A DNA stretch of 64,000 nucleotides from contig NZ_CP061033.1 in the NCBI RefSeq assembly GCF_014490575.1, positions 558,001 through 622,000 on the forward strand, in the 5' to 3' direction. Shown piece after piece: positions 54,639 through 63,961 of this stretch; position 1 is the first letter of the stretch, and each line of letters begins with the position of its first letter. Source of the stretch: Corynebacterium zhongnanshanii (GTDB lineage Bacteria; Actinomycetota; Actinomycetes; Mycobacteriales; Mycobacteriaceae). The position numbers and the translations under genes were made by a program. The notes below the pieces were generated by a model. It was not told where the DNA came from. It saw nothing but the letters and a program-made list of their open reading frames with translations, and searched no databases.

Positions 54639-55565
54639 CTAGGCCACGAGAGTGAGTCCACACCCCAGAGTGAGCAGGAGAACATAGGGCATTTCCTTCA
54701 TTCCTGCGAACTTTGGGGTCCATTTTTTTGGGTTAGCCGCGGCCTGCGGGGGAACCGTGATCGCGCGTGCCAGAGACAGCGTCATCACGATCAGCCCCAG
54801 CGCCGGCATCCACTGGTAGCCCGTTCGCGTGAGCGAATACGCGCTCATGACCAGCGCTAACGCCAGCGCGAGCCAGTGATAGCCCATGGATACGCGATAG
54901 AATCGGGCGTTTCCCTTCTCGCGGATGATGGATTTCACATAGAAGATCGTGCCGGTGAAATACAGGGCGATCATGGCGGTGGCTGTCCAGATGTCGGGCT
55001 GGGCGTCGGAAAAAAATTGGGGGAGGGGGACGCTACCGCCCGCACTGACCATGACGGGATAGAGCAGGGAACTCGCCAGGGTCGTGGAAATACCCGACGC
55101 CACGCTTCTCGGCCGACGGCGATAGATTTCCACCAGGGCGACCGTGACCAGGGGTAGGAAGGCGATAGCCCACCAGAGCAGGCTCGGCATGATGACGAGT
55201 GCGCTGAGCGCTGCCACGGCAGTGATGGCGCCGTAGGTCACGAGGGGAGTGGCGTAGGTTTGCTTGCGCGCGGGCGAGGAGGTTTTGAACCACAGACCGA
55301 AGGCGAAGAAGGTGAAGTAGCCGAGAACCCACGCGGTCATGATGGCGATCCAGAGGAGCCAGCGGACCGGATTGCCGAGGTCAGGGCTGGTAGTGATGCC
55401 GGTAATGAAGCCGACGAGGATGGGCACGATGAGCATGGCCCAGGCGCCGTGCTGATTGGGGACCCACGGGTTGATGCCACGACGTGCGGAGCGTTTCGCG
55501 GGTCGACGCCGACGGTGTGCGTCCGTGGAAGTGTTCGTTGAGGTGCGAGCGGTGGCTGAGGGTCT
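54639..55565 (-). CDS. YwiC-like integral membrane protein
   Basis: A 308-residue membrane protein with about nine hydrophobic segments. The signature NQHGAWAMLIVPILVG near residue 40 identifies the YwiC-like family, which has no proven function (YwiC lies near the nitrate reductase genes in Bacillus). A 35-residue Arg-rich N-terminus precedes it. ATG 55565 has GGAG ten bases upstream and is chosen over 55577. It is convergent with proA and diverges from nadD. Confidence 0.8.
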   Translation of the reverse strand, partial: RPSATARTSTNTSTDAHRRRRPAKRSARRGINPWVPNQHGAWAMLIVPILVGFITGITTSPDLGNPVRWLLWIAIMTAWVLGYFTFFAFGLWFKTSSPARKQTYATPLVTYGAITAVAALSALVIMPSLLWWAIAFLPLVTVALVEIYRRRPRSVASGISTTLASSLLYPVMVSAGGSVPLPQFFSDAQPDIWTATAMIALYFTGTIFYVKSIIREKGNARFYRVSMGYHWLALALALVMSAYSLTRTGYQWMPALGLIVMTLSLARAITVPPQAAANPKKWTPKFAGMKEMPYVLLLTLGCGLTLVA

Positions 55566-55734
55566 CATGTGCAACATGCTCCTGGATGATCTGTTCCCAG
55601 GTGTGAGGCCTGGGAATCAGATACAGTTACTTCTTATGACGCGGGTGGCGCGAGAAGCCACGGGCGGACAAGTGAGTGTGATTATGTCAGACCCACTTAA
55701 AGTAGCATATAAAAGGCATGTTTAGGAAGGTGCG

Positions 55735-56364
55735 ATGCGCAGTCGAATCGGGATCATGGGCGGAACATTCGACCCCATCCACAACGGGCACCTTGTTGCA
55801 GGAAGTGAAGTAGCAGACCTCTTCGACCTGGACCTCGTCTACTACGTGCCCACTGGGCAGCCGTGGCAGAAGAAGAGCCTTCGCGTCTCCCCGGCCGAAG
55901 ACCGCTACCTCATGACCGTCATCGCCACGGCCAGCAACCCCCGCTTTGAAACCTCGCGCGTGGACATCGACCGCGAGGGGGACACCTTCACCATTGACAC
56001 CCTCCGGGACATCCGAGCCATCCACCCGGACGCGGAACTGTTCTTCATCACGGGAGCGGACGCCCTGGATAAGATCGTGACCTGGCGCGACTGGGAAAAC
56101 ATGTTTGACCTCGCCAACTTCATCGGCGTGACCCGGCCGGGCTACGAACTGCCGACCGTTGACCCCAACGACCCCGACGCCCCGGAAACCCCACTGCACC
56201 ACGAGCTACGCGAAGGGCGGCTGCGCCTCGTGGAAATCCCCGCGATGGCCATCAGCTCCACCGACATACGCCAACGCGCCGCCGAGGGGCGGCCCGTGTG
56301 GTACCTCGTGCCCGACGGGGTGGTCCAGTACATCGCAAAACACGGCATGTACAGCACGCGCTAG
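55735..56364 (+). CDS. nadD: nicotinate-nucleotide adenylyltransferase
   Basis: A 209-residue enzyme of NAD synthesis. The HxGH-type nucleotide-binding motif is [12 protein letters not shown] at the start and [13 protein letters not shown] near the end. [11 protein letters not shown] is the usual substrate loop. It leads the nadD-rsfS-gpgP-degV group as in Rv2421c-Rv2417c. Confidence 0.95.
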   Translation: MRSRIGIMGGTFDPIHNGHLVAGSEVADLFDLDLVYYVPTGQPWQKKSLRVSPAEDRYLMTVIATASNPRFETSRVDIDREGDTFTIDTLRDIRAIHPDAELFFITGADALDKIVTWRDWENMFDLANFIGVTRPGYELPTVDPNDPDAPETPLHHELREGRLRLVEIPAMAISSTDIRQRAAEGRPVWYLVPDGVVQYIAKHGMYSTR

Positions 56365-56447
56365 ATACATCACACGCAGGTGCGTGCGCTACCATGGTGC
56401 GTGAAGATTCCTTATACAACACCTGCCGTTTCGAAAGGCTGACCCAT

Positions 56448-56921
56448 TTGACTGCCACCGCAGAATCTATCCACATCGCAGGCATTGCCGCACGCGCTGC
56501 CTCCGACAAGCTCGCTGAAGACATCCTGGTGATCGACGTCTCCCAGCGCCTCGCCATTACCGACTGTTTCGTTGTTGCCTCCGGCGACAACGAACGCCAG
56601 GTCAACGCCATCGTTGACGAAGTGGAAGATCAGCTGTCCGACGAAGGCTTCAAGCCCACCCGCCGCGAAGGCCGCGGCGAAGGCCACTGGGTTCTGCTGG
56701 ACTACGGCTCCATTGTTGTGCACGTCCAGCGCAAGCAGGAACGTGAGTTCTATGCCCTGGACCGCCTGTGGGCAGACGCCCCACAGATCGAGGTTGAGGG
56801 CGTGGAGCAGGTAGAGCGCTCCGAGGTGTGGTCTGACGACACCTCCATCGACATCCTGGACGCCACCAGCGTGGACGACCTCCCGCTGGCAGGTCCCACC
56901 CCGGACACGGACGAGCTCTAG
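56448..56921 (+). CDS. rsfS: ribosomal silencing factor RsfS
   Basis: A 157-residue protein that binds L14 and blocks subunit joining when nutrients run out. The family signatures ITDCFVVASGDNERQVNAIVD, EGEGHWVLLDYG-like RGEGHWVLLDYG and VVHVQRKQEREFYALDRLW are present. TTG 56448 is chosen, with AAAGG nine bases upstream, because upstream codons are not conserved. A 45-residue acidic tail is extra. Confidence 0.92.
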   Translation: MTATAESIHIAGIAARAASDKLAEDILVIDVSQRLAITDCFVVASGDNERQVNAIVDEVEDQLSDEGFKPTRREGRGEGHWVLLDYGSIVVHVQRKQEREFYALDRLWADAPQIEVEGVEQVERSEVWSDDTSIDILDATSVDDLPLAGPTPDTDEL

Positions 56922-56926
56922 ACACC

Positions 56927-57700
56927 ATGAAGGGTGAGCGTCGACTCGTGCTCGTCCGTCACGGGCAGACTGAATACAACGCGACGGGCCGGATGCAGGG
57001 CCAGCTGGACACCGAACTGTCGGAGCGGGGTCGTCAGCAGGTGCGCCAGGCGTCGGAGGTATTAAAGGATTGGGACGTCTCCGCAGTCATCTCCAGCGAC
57101 CTCGTCCGGGCACGGGAGACGGCGGAGATTCTCGCCAGCGGGTGGGGAACGCCCGTGACGACCGACCCACGTCTGCGGGAGACAGATCTGGGGCGCTGGC
57201 AGGGGGCGAGCCACGCCGAGATCGACCGGGATTACCCAGGACAACGGGCGTATTGGCGCCACGACCCCCAGTGGGCACCACCCGGCGGAGAAAGCCGCGT
57301 CCAGGTCGCTGAACGCGCCTTCTCCCTGGTTAACGACGTGATGCACTCCGAGGCCTTCGGCGATGGGGGCCTGGTGGTGATGGTTGCTCACGGCGGGACC
57401 ATCGGCGCGCTCACCGCACGGTTGTTGGGCCTGCCGCTCAGCCATGTTCAGATTTTCTCCGGACTGGGCAACGTGCACTGGTCCCAACTGCTGGCCCGTC
57501 CGCAGCTGACCAGTGCTCCCGGGCAGACCAGCCCACCGGCCATTGACGGTTCCACCGTACCCCTCGTGCCGTCGGCGGACCCAGAGTGGTTCAGCTCGCC
57601 GGCCTGGCACCTCGAAGGGTGGAACATCAGCGCGTCGATGACGGAGCTGGCCCACGGCAGCGTGGGCACATCCAACCCTGATGAAGGGGAGTCTCAATGA
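56927..57700 (+). CDS. gpgP: histidine phosphatase, probable glucosyl-3-phosphoglycerate phosphatase
   Basis: A 257-residue member of the histidine phosphatase superfamily. The catalytic Arg11-His12-Gly13 is in VLVRHGQTEYN and the second His in VAHGGTIG. The locus equals Rv2419c, which removes phosphate from glucosyl-3-phosphoglycerate in methylglucose lipopolysaccharide synthesis; corynebacteria may use it otherwise. The stop overlaps the next start (ATGA). The region after residue 200 is not conserved. Confidence 0.82.
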   Translation: MKGERRLVLVRHGQTEYNATGRMQGQLDTELSERGRQQVRQASEVLKDWDVSAVISSDLVRARETAEILASGWGTPVTTDPRLRETDLGRWQGASHAEIDRDYPGQRAYWRHDPQWAPPGGESRVQVAERAFSLVNDVMHSEAFGDGGLVVMVAHGGTIGALTARLLGLPLSHVQIFSGLGNVHWSQLLARPQLTSAPGQTSPPAIDGSTVPLVPSADPEWFSSPAWHLEGWNISASMTELAHGSVGTSNPDEGESQ

Positions 57701-58776
57701 CCGTCTACGTTGTCACGGATACCTCCAGCTGCCTGCCGGCCACCATGGCCGAGGACGCGGAGATCACGGTCCTTCCCCTGCACCTGTCCGGCGAGGGGGC
57801 GGATGCAACCACCGCAGGGCTGGGCCAGTTAGAGCTCACCGCGGCGTATGCGCGTCTGTTGGAACGCGGTGGCGACGATGGCGTGGTGGCGCTGCACCTG
57901 TCGAAGGAGCTTTCGGCCACGTGGAGCAACGCGGAGACGGCTGCGGCGATCTTCGAGGAGAAGGTGCAGGTGATTGATTCGCAGAGCGCTGGCATGGTCC
58001 TGGGCTATGCGGCCGTTGCCGCAGCGCTCAAGGCGCGAGAGGGGGCGAGCCTCGAGGAGGTTGCCCAGACCGCGCGCGACGTCATCGATCACGCATCCCT
58101 GTGGCTGTATGTCCCCCGCGTGGAGGCTCTGCGCAAGGGTGGCCGGCTGTCCACAGGCCAATCCTTGCTGACCACCACGCTGGCCACCCGACCGGTGTTT
58201 CAGCTGGAGGAGGGCAAGTTATCCGTGGCGTCCAAGGCCCGTACGCAGTCCAAGGCGCTGGACAGAATTATCGATCTGCTGCAGGAAAAGATCCTGCCCG
58301 GCGCGCTGGAGGCGTTGCGTGCCGCCACGGCGAAAGCCAAGGACGAGCACCATGACGAGGTCAAGGCGCGCCACCGCACGAAGACAAAGGCGATGCTGGA
58401 CATCGTGAACCCGAAGAAGTCCGACGCCGACCAGGAAAACCCAGACACCGCCTGGAATCCCGCGGAGGCGCTGAAGGAAAGGACCGCCGCGGCGCGCCTG
58501 GAGGCCCTGAATCTGTTGGATGCGCCCCGCAGCGCGCGGATTGCGATCCACACCGAAGAGGCCACGGAGGTGGCTGTGGAGCTTAAGGAGCGGATCGATG
58601 CGATGGTGGAGGAGATGACCCAGGCTAACAGTCAGCTTGAGGTTGTGGTGGATGTGGTGACTATTCCGCCAGTGCTGAGTACGCACACGGGCCCCGGCGC
58701 GGTGGCGATTGCGCTGGTGCTGGATGAACGCACTCCCAGTGTGGTGATGCAGCCTGAGGCGGTCGGCGAGCTCTGA
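57697..58776 (+). CDS. DegV-family fatty acid-binding protein with insert
   Basis: A 359-residue DegV protein, about 80 residues longer than the usual 280. It has the lipid pocket motifs VVTDTSSCLPA, LHLSKELSATWSNAE, DSQSAGMVLG and the C-terminal LSTHTGPGAVAIALV. In many bacteria DegV presents fatty acids to the fatty acid kinase FakA. The insert (about 205-280) is Lys/Asp/Glu-rich and has no visible fold. It overlaps gpgP by four bases. Confidence 0.88.
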   Translation: MTVYVVTDTSSCLPATMAEDAEITVLPLHLSGEGADATTAGLGQLELTAAYARLLERGGDDGVVALHLSKELSATWSNAETAAAIFEEKVQVIDSQSAGMVLGYAAVAAALKAREGASLEEVAQTARDVIDHASLWLYVPRVEALRKGGRLSTGQSLLTTTLATRPVFQLEEGKLSVASKARTQSKALDRIIDLLQEKILPGALEALRAATAKAKDEHHDEVKARHRTKTKAMLDIVNPKKSDADQENPDTAWNPAEALKERTAAARLEALNLLDAPRSARIAIHTEEATEVAVELKERIDAMVEEMTQANSQLEVVVDVVTIPPVLSTHTGPGAVAIALVLDERTPSVVMQPEAVGEL

Positions 58777-58777
58777 G

Positions 58778-58804
58778 TTTTCCACACCCCGTGAGTTATC
58801 CACA
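58778..58804 (+). promoter_or_regulatory. two DnaA-box-like sites before comEA
   Basis: TTTTCCACA (58778-58786, one mismatch) and TTATCCACA (58796-58804, perfect), same orientation and 18 bp apart. The sequence GAGTTATCCACAGGGTC is identical to the one upstream of ssb. Confidence 0.45.
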
Positions 58805-58881
58805 GGGTCCAGGGCTTTCCTGGAGGGATCCTCATAATGACCGACGCCACGGCACACCACTGTATGGCATCGTCCTGAGGT

Positions 58882-59763
58882 ATGGGAGCACAACCTTCAT
58901 CCGCTACGCTGCGCGCCATCCAGGAAAGAATCGAGTCATTCGTTCAGCCGATGGCGGAGCATGACGTTCAGACTGTTGATGTAGAAACTCGAACGGCCCT
59001 TCACCCTCGGTCGGCGAAGGCCCTGATTGTTGTGGTGGCAGTGGCCACGGTGGCTGTGGGGATCCTGCTGGGACTTAAAGTCATGGGCGGGGAGCCATCT
59101 GAGCCAGAGGCAGGGGGAGTGTCTCAGTGGGGACAGCTTGCCCCGGCGAGACAGGACACGGCTGGTGGCACTGCCAGTAGTGCCACGGTGAGCGCTGATG
59201 CGCGGAACTCCACGGCAGGGCAAGATTCGGCGGCAGTGGGGGCGTCGGATAAAACGGACACGACCGCGACCGCGGAGAGGGCCGCGGGGCCAGCGGTGGT
59301 GAGTATTCAAGGGATGGTGGCGCATCCTGGCCTGCTGCGTCTGGATCCCAGCACGCGGGTGGGGGAAGCCATCGATGCAGCTGGGGGAACCGTGCCGGGG
59401 GCGAACATCGTGGCGATTAACCTGGCCGCCAGGATTAGCGATGGGATGCAGATCGTGGTCGATGATCACGGTTCGACGGTGGTGGATAGCCTGGTGCGCG
59501 CGCCTGGGGAAGTGGCGCCGGCGGCTGGGTCTGGTACTGCGGACGGTGGTGTGGGAGTAGGGCCAGGCGGCACGATTAACTTAAACACAGCCACCGAGGC
59601 GCAGCTTCAAACCCTACAAGGTGTGGGCCCTTCCACGGCCCGGGCCATCATCGCCTGGCGAGAAGCCAACGGCCGCTTCGCATCCGTGGAACAACTCCTG
59701 GAAGTCAAGGGGATTGGGCCCGCCAAATTCGATGCGATCAAGGGGTCCGTGAGCATTGGTTAA
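58882..59763 (+). CDS. comEA: ComEA-type DNA-binding protein
   Basis: A 293-residue membrane-anchored protein that binds incoming DNA in competence systems. One transmembrane helix is at about residues 46-68. A long Ala/Thr/Ser-rich linker follows, then an SLBB-type domain (about 140-195), then the helix-hairpin-helix pair at 232-293 (LNTATEAQLQTLQGVGPSTA and LLEVKGIGPAKFDAI). It overlaps comEC slightly and stands with holA as Rv2415c-Rv2413c. Whether this organism is competent is not shown. Confidence 0.9.
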   Translation: MGAQPSSATLRAIQERIESFVQPMAEHDVQTVDVETRTALHPRSAKALIVVVAVATVAVGILLGLKVMGGEPSEPEAGGVSQWGQLAPARQDTAGGTASSATVSADARNSTAGQDSAAVGASDKTDTTATAERAAGPAVVSIQGMVAHPGLLRLDPSTRVGEAIDAAGGTVPGANIVAINLAARISDGMQIVVDDHGSTVVDSLVRAPGEVAPAAGSGTADGGVGVGPGGTINLNTATEAQLQTLQGVGPSTARAIIAWREANGRFASVEQLLEVKGIGPAKFDAIKGSVSIG

Positions 59764-61795
59764 ACACTGGATCCGGCGCACAGGACTGCTGGGAGTACCC
59801 ATCGCCACAGTTGCGATGACGCCGCAGCAGGCCGCGGAGCGCGACCCATTCTCCCCGGAAGCCATCGCCTCCCGCAGAGGGAGGGACCTGCGCCTGCTGC
59901 CCGTGGCCGTGGCGAGCTGGGCCGCGGTGGCGCTCACGGTGGTGGAGCGCGTGATGTGGATCGCCGGGGTGTGTATGTGTGTGGTGGTCCTGTCCCTCGG
60001 TGCCTTCGCCTACCTGCGACGGAGCTCACCGCGCGGTGCACAGGCGGTGCGCCGGAAGGAGCGGATTCAGGCGAGTCTGGTGATGCTGGGTGCCGCGGCC
60101 TTCGTGGCCGGAGCCCTGTCTGCCAGTTGTGCCGCGCGCATGCATGTGATCGAACGGCACCCGCTGGTGCGGGAATCGGTGTCGCACGCGCACCCGAACA
60201 CGTACCAGCACACGCATACGGGGATCGTGGCCGTGGCCGGGATGCCGAAGCCACTGACGAGCACAGGCGTGATGGTTCCCGTCCGAATTGAGGGGTTGGG
60301 GACGGTACCGCTGTTCTTGTCTGCGGTGCACGCACACGGGCCGGGTGGGGCTGCGCAGGACCTGCGGCCCGGACAGAGGATCGATGTGGCTTTTCGGGTG
60401 CAACAGGCGAGCCAAGCGGCGGGCCAGGCGGCAGAGGCACGTTCACAGACGCATGCAGGCATGATCCCCGTGACACTACGGGCCACGCGCTCCATCAACT
60501 CGGTGGAGGATCCCCGCGGGGTGTGGGCGGTGACGCACTGGCTTCGCTCCGGGCTGGTGGCGGCCTCCGACGCCATGCCGGGAGAGACAGGAGATGTGGT
60601 GCCCGGCATGGTGGTGGGTGATACCACTATGCAACCGCAGGAGCTACGCGACGACTTTGTGGCGACGGGCTTAAGCCACCTGAGCGCGGTCAGCGGCGCG
60701 AACTGCGCCATCGTCATGGCCACGGCCATGATGGTGGCGAGCATGTGCGGCGCTGGCAGATGGACGCGCCTGGCGGCGGCCGCATTGGCGCTCGCCGGCT
60801 TCGTGTTGCTGGTGGGTCCTGAGCCCAGCGTGTTACGCGCAGCCGTGATGGGAAGCATCGGCTTGGTGGCGGTGGCCACTGCCTTGTGGCGCGACATCGT
60901 GGCGACCGCATGCTGGGCGGTCTTGGGGTTGCTGTGGTGGGACCCAGGGCTGTCTGTGAACTACGGCTTCGTGCTTTCCATGGTGGCGACGGTCGGCATC
61001 GTGATCCTGGGTCCCTGGTGGTCCCGAGCTGTGCTGTGGCGCTGGTGGCGCTATATGGAACGCCGCTTTCATAAGCGTCCACCGCTGTGGCACGCGATGC
61101 TGGTGCGCATGGTGATGGTCTCGGCCGCTGCGGACGTGGTCACCGCTCCGGTTATTATGCACATGACCGGTCGCATGTCCGTGGTCGCTATTCCCGCTAA
61201 TGTCCTTGTAAGCTGGGCTGTGCCGATCGTGACCGTGTGCGGTCTGCTTCTCGCGCTGTTGGGAGCATTGTGGGTCAGCGTGGCAGCGGTGCCTGTCGTG
61301 GGTGCGCTGCTGCATGGGCTGGTGCTCGTCGCGGGGCTTGCTGCCGTTCCCGGTGGTTGGTGGATCCAAGGGGTGGGGCGGAGCCTTGCGCGCTGCCCAC
61401 ATGTGGAAGCTCCAGCGGGAACCGTGTCTATGCTGTGCATGCTGGCAGGGATCGCAGTCATCATGGCACTCATCAGGTACAGACGCTCCTGGTGGTCGCC
61501 GTGGGCGCTGGGGATGGTGCTGGTGGTGAGCGCGGGAGTACTCCGCTGGGGAAGTGTCACTCTGGTGATCCCCACGGACACCCCAGAACAGTGGTCCGTG
61601 CCAGAGCGAGTGGATGTGCGCGGACTGCGTGTGGTCGAAACCCACGACGACACGCAGACACTCCGGGTGCAACCACCTGCGGCGGACGTCATTATCGATC
61701 GCACCTGCGGTAAGAGCTACGGCCGTCCCACGCTCAACCCTCAGGGCATCCCCGTGATCTACCCGTGCCGAGATGGCGTGCGCCTTGTGGAATGA
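59756..61795 (+). CDS. comEC: ComEC/Rec2 DNA-uptake channel
   Basis: A polytopic membrane protein (679 residues from TTG 59756) with the ComEC/Rec2 competence core in the middle (HLSAVSGANCAIVMA and GPEPSVLRAAVMGSIGLVAVA). Unlike long ComEC proteins it has no metallo-beta-lactamase domain after the last helices; it ends soon after residue 600 with a short soluble part. The start is unsure: TTG 59756 overlaps the comEA stop, and ATG 59816 is the next choice. It is coupled to holA. Confidence 0.88.
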   Translation: MVKHWIRRTGLLGVPIATVAMTPQQAAERDPFSPEAIASRRGRDLRLLPVAVASWAAVALTVVERVMWIAGVCMCVVVLSLGAFAYLRRSSPRGAQAVRRKERIQASLVMLGAAAFVAGALSASCAARMHVIERHPLVRESVSHAHPNTYQHTHTGIVAVAGMPKPLTSTGVMVPVRIEGLGTVPLFLSAVHAHGPGGAAQDLRPGQRIDVAFRVQQASQAAGQAAEARSQTHAGMIPVTLRATRSINSVEDPRGVWAVTHWLRSGLVAASDAMPGETGDVVPGMVVGDTTMQPQELRDDFVATGLSHLSAVSGANCAIVMATAMMVASMCGAGRWTRLAAAALALAGFVLLVGPEPSVLRAAVMGSIGLVAVATALWRDIVATACWAVLGLLWWDPGLSVNYGFVLSMVATVGIVILGPWWSRAVLWRWWRYMERRFHKRPPLWHAMLVRMVMVSAAADVVTAPVIMHMTGRMSVVAIPANVLVSWAVPIVTVCGLLLALLGALWVSVAAVPVVGALLHGLVLVAGLAAVPGGWWIQGVGRSLARCPHVEAPAGTVSMLCMLAGIAVIMALIRYRRSWWSPWALGMVLVVSAGVLRWGSVTLVIPTDTPEQWSVPERVDVRGLRVVETHDDTQTLRVQPPAADVIIDRTCGKSYGRPTLNPQGIPVIYPCRDGVRLVE

Positions 61796-62802
61796 TGGAC
61801 ACCATGCCTTCACCATCGCGCTCGGCCGCTCAGCCCCCGGTACCCATTCATGTCATTGCGGGTGCTGACGAATTCTTGGCAGAACGACGCCGGCAGGAGA
61901 TCGTCGACGCCACTCGTTCCTATGAACAGGATCCCCATATCCCGGTGGAAACATTCAAGGCCAATGAGGTGGATCCCGGTGTACTCGCGGAATTGCTGAG
62001 CCCCTCGCTGTTCTCCGACAGCAGGATCATCGTGATTCATGGCGTGGAGGATTGCGGTAAAGAACCCTTGGGGTTCATCACCGCAGCGATGGAGCAGCCG
62101 GTACCGGGGATGGTGCTGATCATCATCCACAAGGGCACCGGCCGGAACAAGAAGATGGTGCAGACCTGGGCGGGGATGGGCGCACAGATGCACGAGGCCG
62201 CGGAGCTGCGGCCCCGGGAGAAGCAGGCTTTTGTGGATCAGGAGTTCCGCAGGCATGGCACGCGGGTCTCACCCGATGTGGTCCAACTGTTGCTGGAGGT
62301 GGTGGGAAGTGACCTTCGCGAGCTGGCGAGCGCTGTCAGTCAGCTCGTGGCGGATACCAATGGATCCATCGATACGGCAGCGGTGAAGCGCTACTACACA
62401 GGCAAGGCAGAGGTCACGGGCTTCGACATTGCCGATTACGCCGTGGTGGGCAATGTGGCCGCAGCAGCGTCTCTGACGCGGCGTGCGCTTCAACTGGGGG
62501 AAAGCCCCGTGATGATCTCCGCAGCATTAAACCGGAACGTCAGCGGTATCGCCAAGGTGGTGGGGGCAGGACGGATTGACTCGCGCCGGGACGCGTCACG
62601 GTTTGGGATGGCCCCCTGGCAACTCGACCGCACCATCAAAACGGCGCGCCACTGGACCCCGGCCATGGTGGCCCGCGCGGTGCAGATCCTCGCCGAGTTG
62701 GATGCCGGTGTGAAGGGCGGGAGCGCCAGCGCGGACTATGCGCTGGAACACGGTGTGATCACGCTTGCCCGTCTGGTGGCTCAGCGCGGCGGGACGCGCT
62801 GA
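61792..62802 (+). CDS. holA: DNA polymerase III delta subunit
   Basis: A 336-residue clamp-loader subunit that opens the sliding clamp. The N-terminal domain has HVIAGADEFLAERR and the low-complexity start common to actinobacterial HolA. DLRELASAVSQLVADT, FDIADYAVVG and AARHWTP-like TARHWTPAMVARAV are the usual motifs. ATG 61792 overlaps the comEC stop; 61795 and 61804 are other choices. The locus is Rv2413c. Confidence 0.92.
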   Translation: MMDTMPSPSRSAAQPPVPIHVIAGADEFLAERRRQEIVDATRSYEQDPHIPVETFKANEVDPGVLAELLSPSLFSDSRIIVIHGVEDCGKEPLGFITAAMEQPVPGMVLIIIHKGTGRNKKMVQTWAGMGAQMHEAAELRPREKQAFVDQEFRRHGTRVSPDVVQLLLEVVGSDLRELASAVSQLVADTNGSIDTAAVKRYYTGKAEVTGFDIADYAVVGNVAAAASLTRRALQLGESPVMISAALNRNVSGIAKVVGAGRIDSRRDASRFGMAPWQLDRTIKTARHWTPAMVARAVQILAELDAGVKGGSASADYALEHGVITLARLVAQRGGTR

Positions 62803-62809
62803 GCAGGGA

Positions 62810-63850
62810 CTAGAACTTGGAACCGAATCCGCGCCACACACCAGCGTGAATGGCCTCGTCATAACGGTTCTCGAAGGCGTACGAGCGGGTTTCTTCCCAC
62901 GTGTCCACGCCACCGTCGAGGTGTGCCCCGAGCATCGCGCCCGTCAGGGAGCCGCGCGTATTGCGGTTACCGGACCAGTTCACCGCCACATGCAGGAAGT
63001 CGTGCGGTGCGTACTGATCGCGGTGATCCAGATACAACTGGGACAGCAGCAGGGACGTGACGGTGCACGAACCGGCGTCCCATCCTCGGCCGAGGATCTG
63101 CGTGAACTTCCGGCTGGAACGGTAAAGCTCCTCGAAGTCGCCCTTCTCCAGGAACGGTGTGAGGTATTTGCGGCATTCCTTGGCGCGCTCAACCAACTCG
63201 ATGAGTGGCACGTCGGGGCCCGTGAGGTCACGGATGAGTGCCTCGTTCAGGTCCTTCAGAATGTCGGACTTTTCCTCGGAGGTGAGCAGCTCGTCGGCGT
63301 CGAAGAAGGCATCACCAGCAAGGCCGGACGCCGTTTCCAGCAGGTCACAATCGGATTCGGTGAGCAGGGCAGCGGCGGCCACCGCAGCTGAGGCGCGCGA
63401 TACGCCGGAGTCGTGGGTCAGCATGGCCTGCAATACGGACCAGCCCACGCCTTCATTCACAGGGGCCAGCAGTGCGCTGGCTGCCACGCGCATCACTGCT
63501 CCGGAACCGCCGGAGTGGGTGGCGGCATCCCACCAGTGATCGATGCCGACTTCTTCCAGGCGCTCCAGGGACTCGGTGTTGGATGCGCCGGGGAAGCGGT
63601 CGTAGTCCGGGTCGCGGTGGTAGGCCACGAAGTGCGTGCCGATGGTTTCCATACCCGCTTGGCGCTCGAGCTTGTCTTCGTCGATTGTGCGCATCGCGGC
63701 GGCCAGAGCCAAGGTCATCTGCGTGTCATCGCTGATGATGAGTTTTTCTGGCAGTGGGGTGGATTCGGGCTGGGGAGGCAGTTGGTAGGGGTATCCCCAC
63801 GCATCGCCCAACGCGGTACCGAACAGGGCGGAGCGGAAACGAGCCTTCAT
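62810..63850 (-). CDS. ADP-ribosylglycohydrolase
   Basis: A 346-residue DraG/ARH-type hydrolase that removes ADP-ribose from proteins or other acceptors. The metal-binding residues appear in LFGTALGDAWGYP, ISDDTQMTLALA and the C-terminal NWSGNRNTRGSLTGAMLGA. The order matches the family, though the usual GNSVDTDS-type motif here reads SGNRNTRG. The target is unknown and no partner ADP-ribosyltransferase is seen in the window. It is convergent with holA. ATG 63850 is the first in-frame start. Confidence 0.85.
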   Translation of the reverse strand: MKARFRSALFGTALGDAWGYPYQLPPQPESTPLPEKLIISDDTQMTLALAAAMRTIDEDKLERQAGMETIGTHFVAYHRDPDYDRFPGASNTESLERLEEVGIDHWWDAATHSGGSGAVMRVAASALLAPVNEGVGWSVLQAMLTHDSGVSRASAAVAAAALLTESDCDLLETASGLAGDAFFDADELLTSEEKSDILKDLNEALIRDLTGPDVPLIELVERAKECRKYLTPFLEKGDFEELYRSSRKFTQILGRGWDAGSCTVTSLLLSQLYLDHRDQYAPHDFLHVAVNWSGNRNTRGSLTGAMLGAHLDGGVDTWEETRSYAFENRYDEAIHAGVWRGFGSKF

Positions 63851-63922
63851 GGGAAACTAACTCTCCTGAAAAAGTGGTGATGAGTGCGTTGTGATCGAGT
63901 GTGTACTGTGTTCGTGGAATAG

Positions 63923-63961
63923 AGAAAACCCGCACCACAAGAGGAATCTATAGGTGCGGGT
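63923..63961 (-). terminator. terminator of a minus-strand gene beyond the window
   Basis: ACCCGCACC (63928-63936) pairs with GGTGCGGGT (63953-63961); on the minus strand it is followed by TTTTCTC. By synteny with Rv2413c/Rv2412 the gene to the right could be rpsT. Confidence 0.6.
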
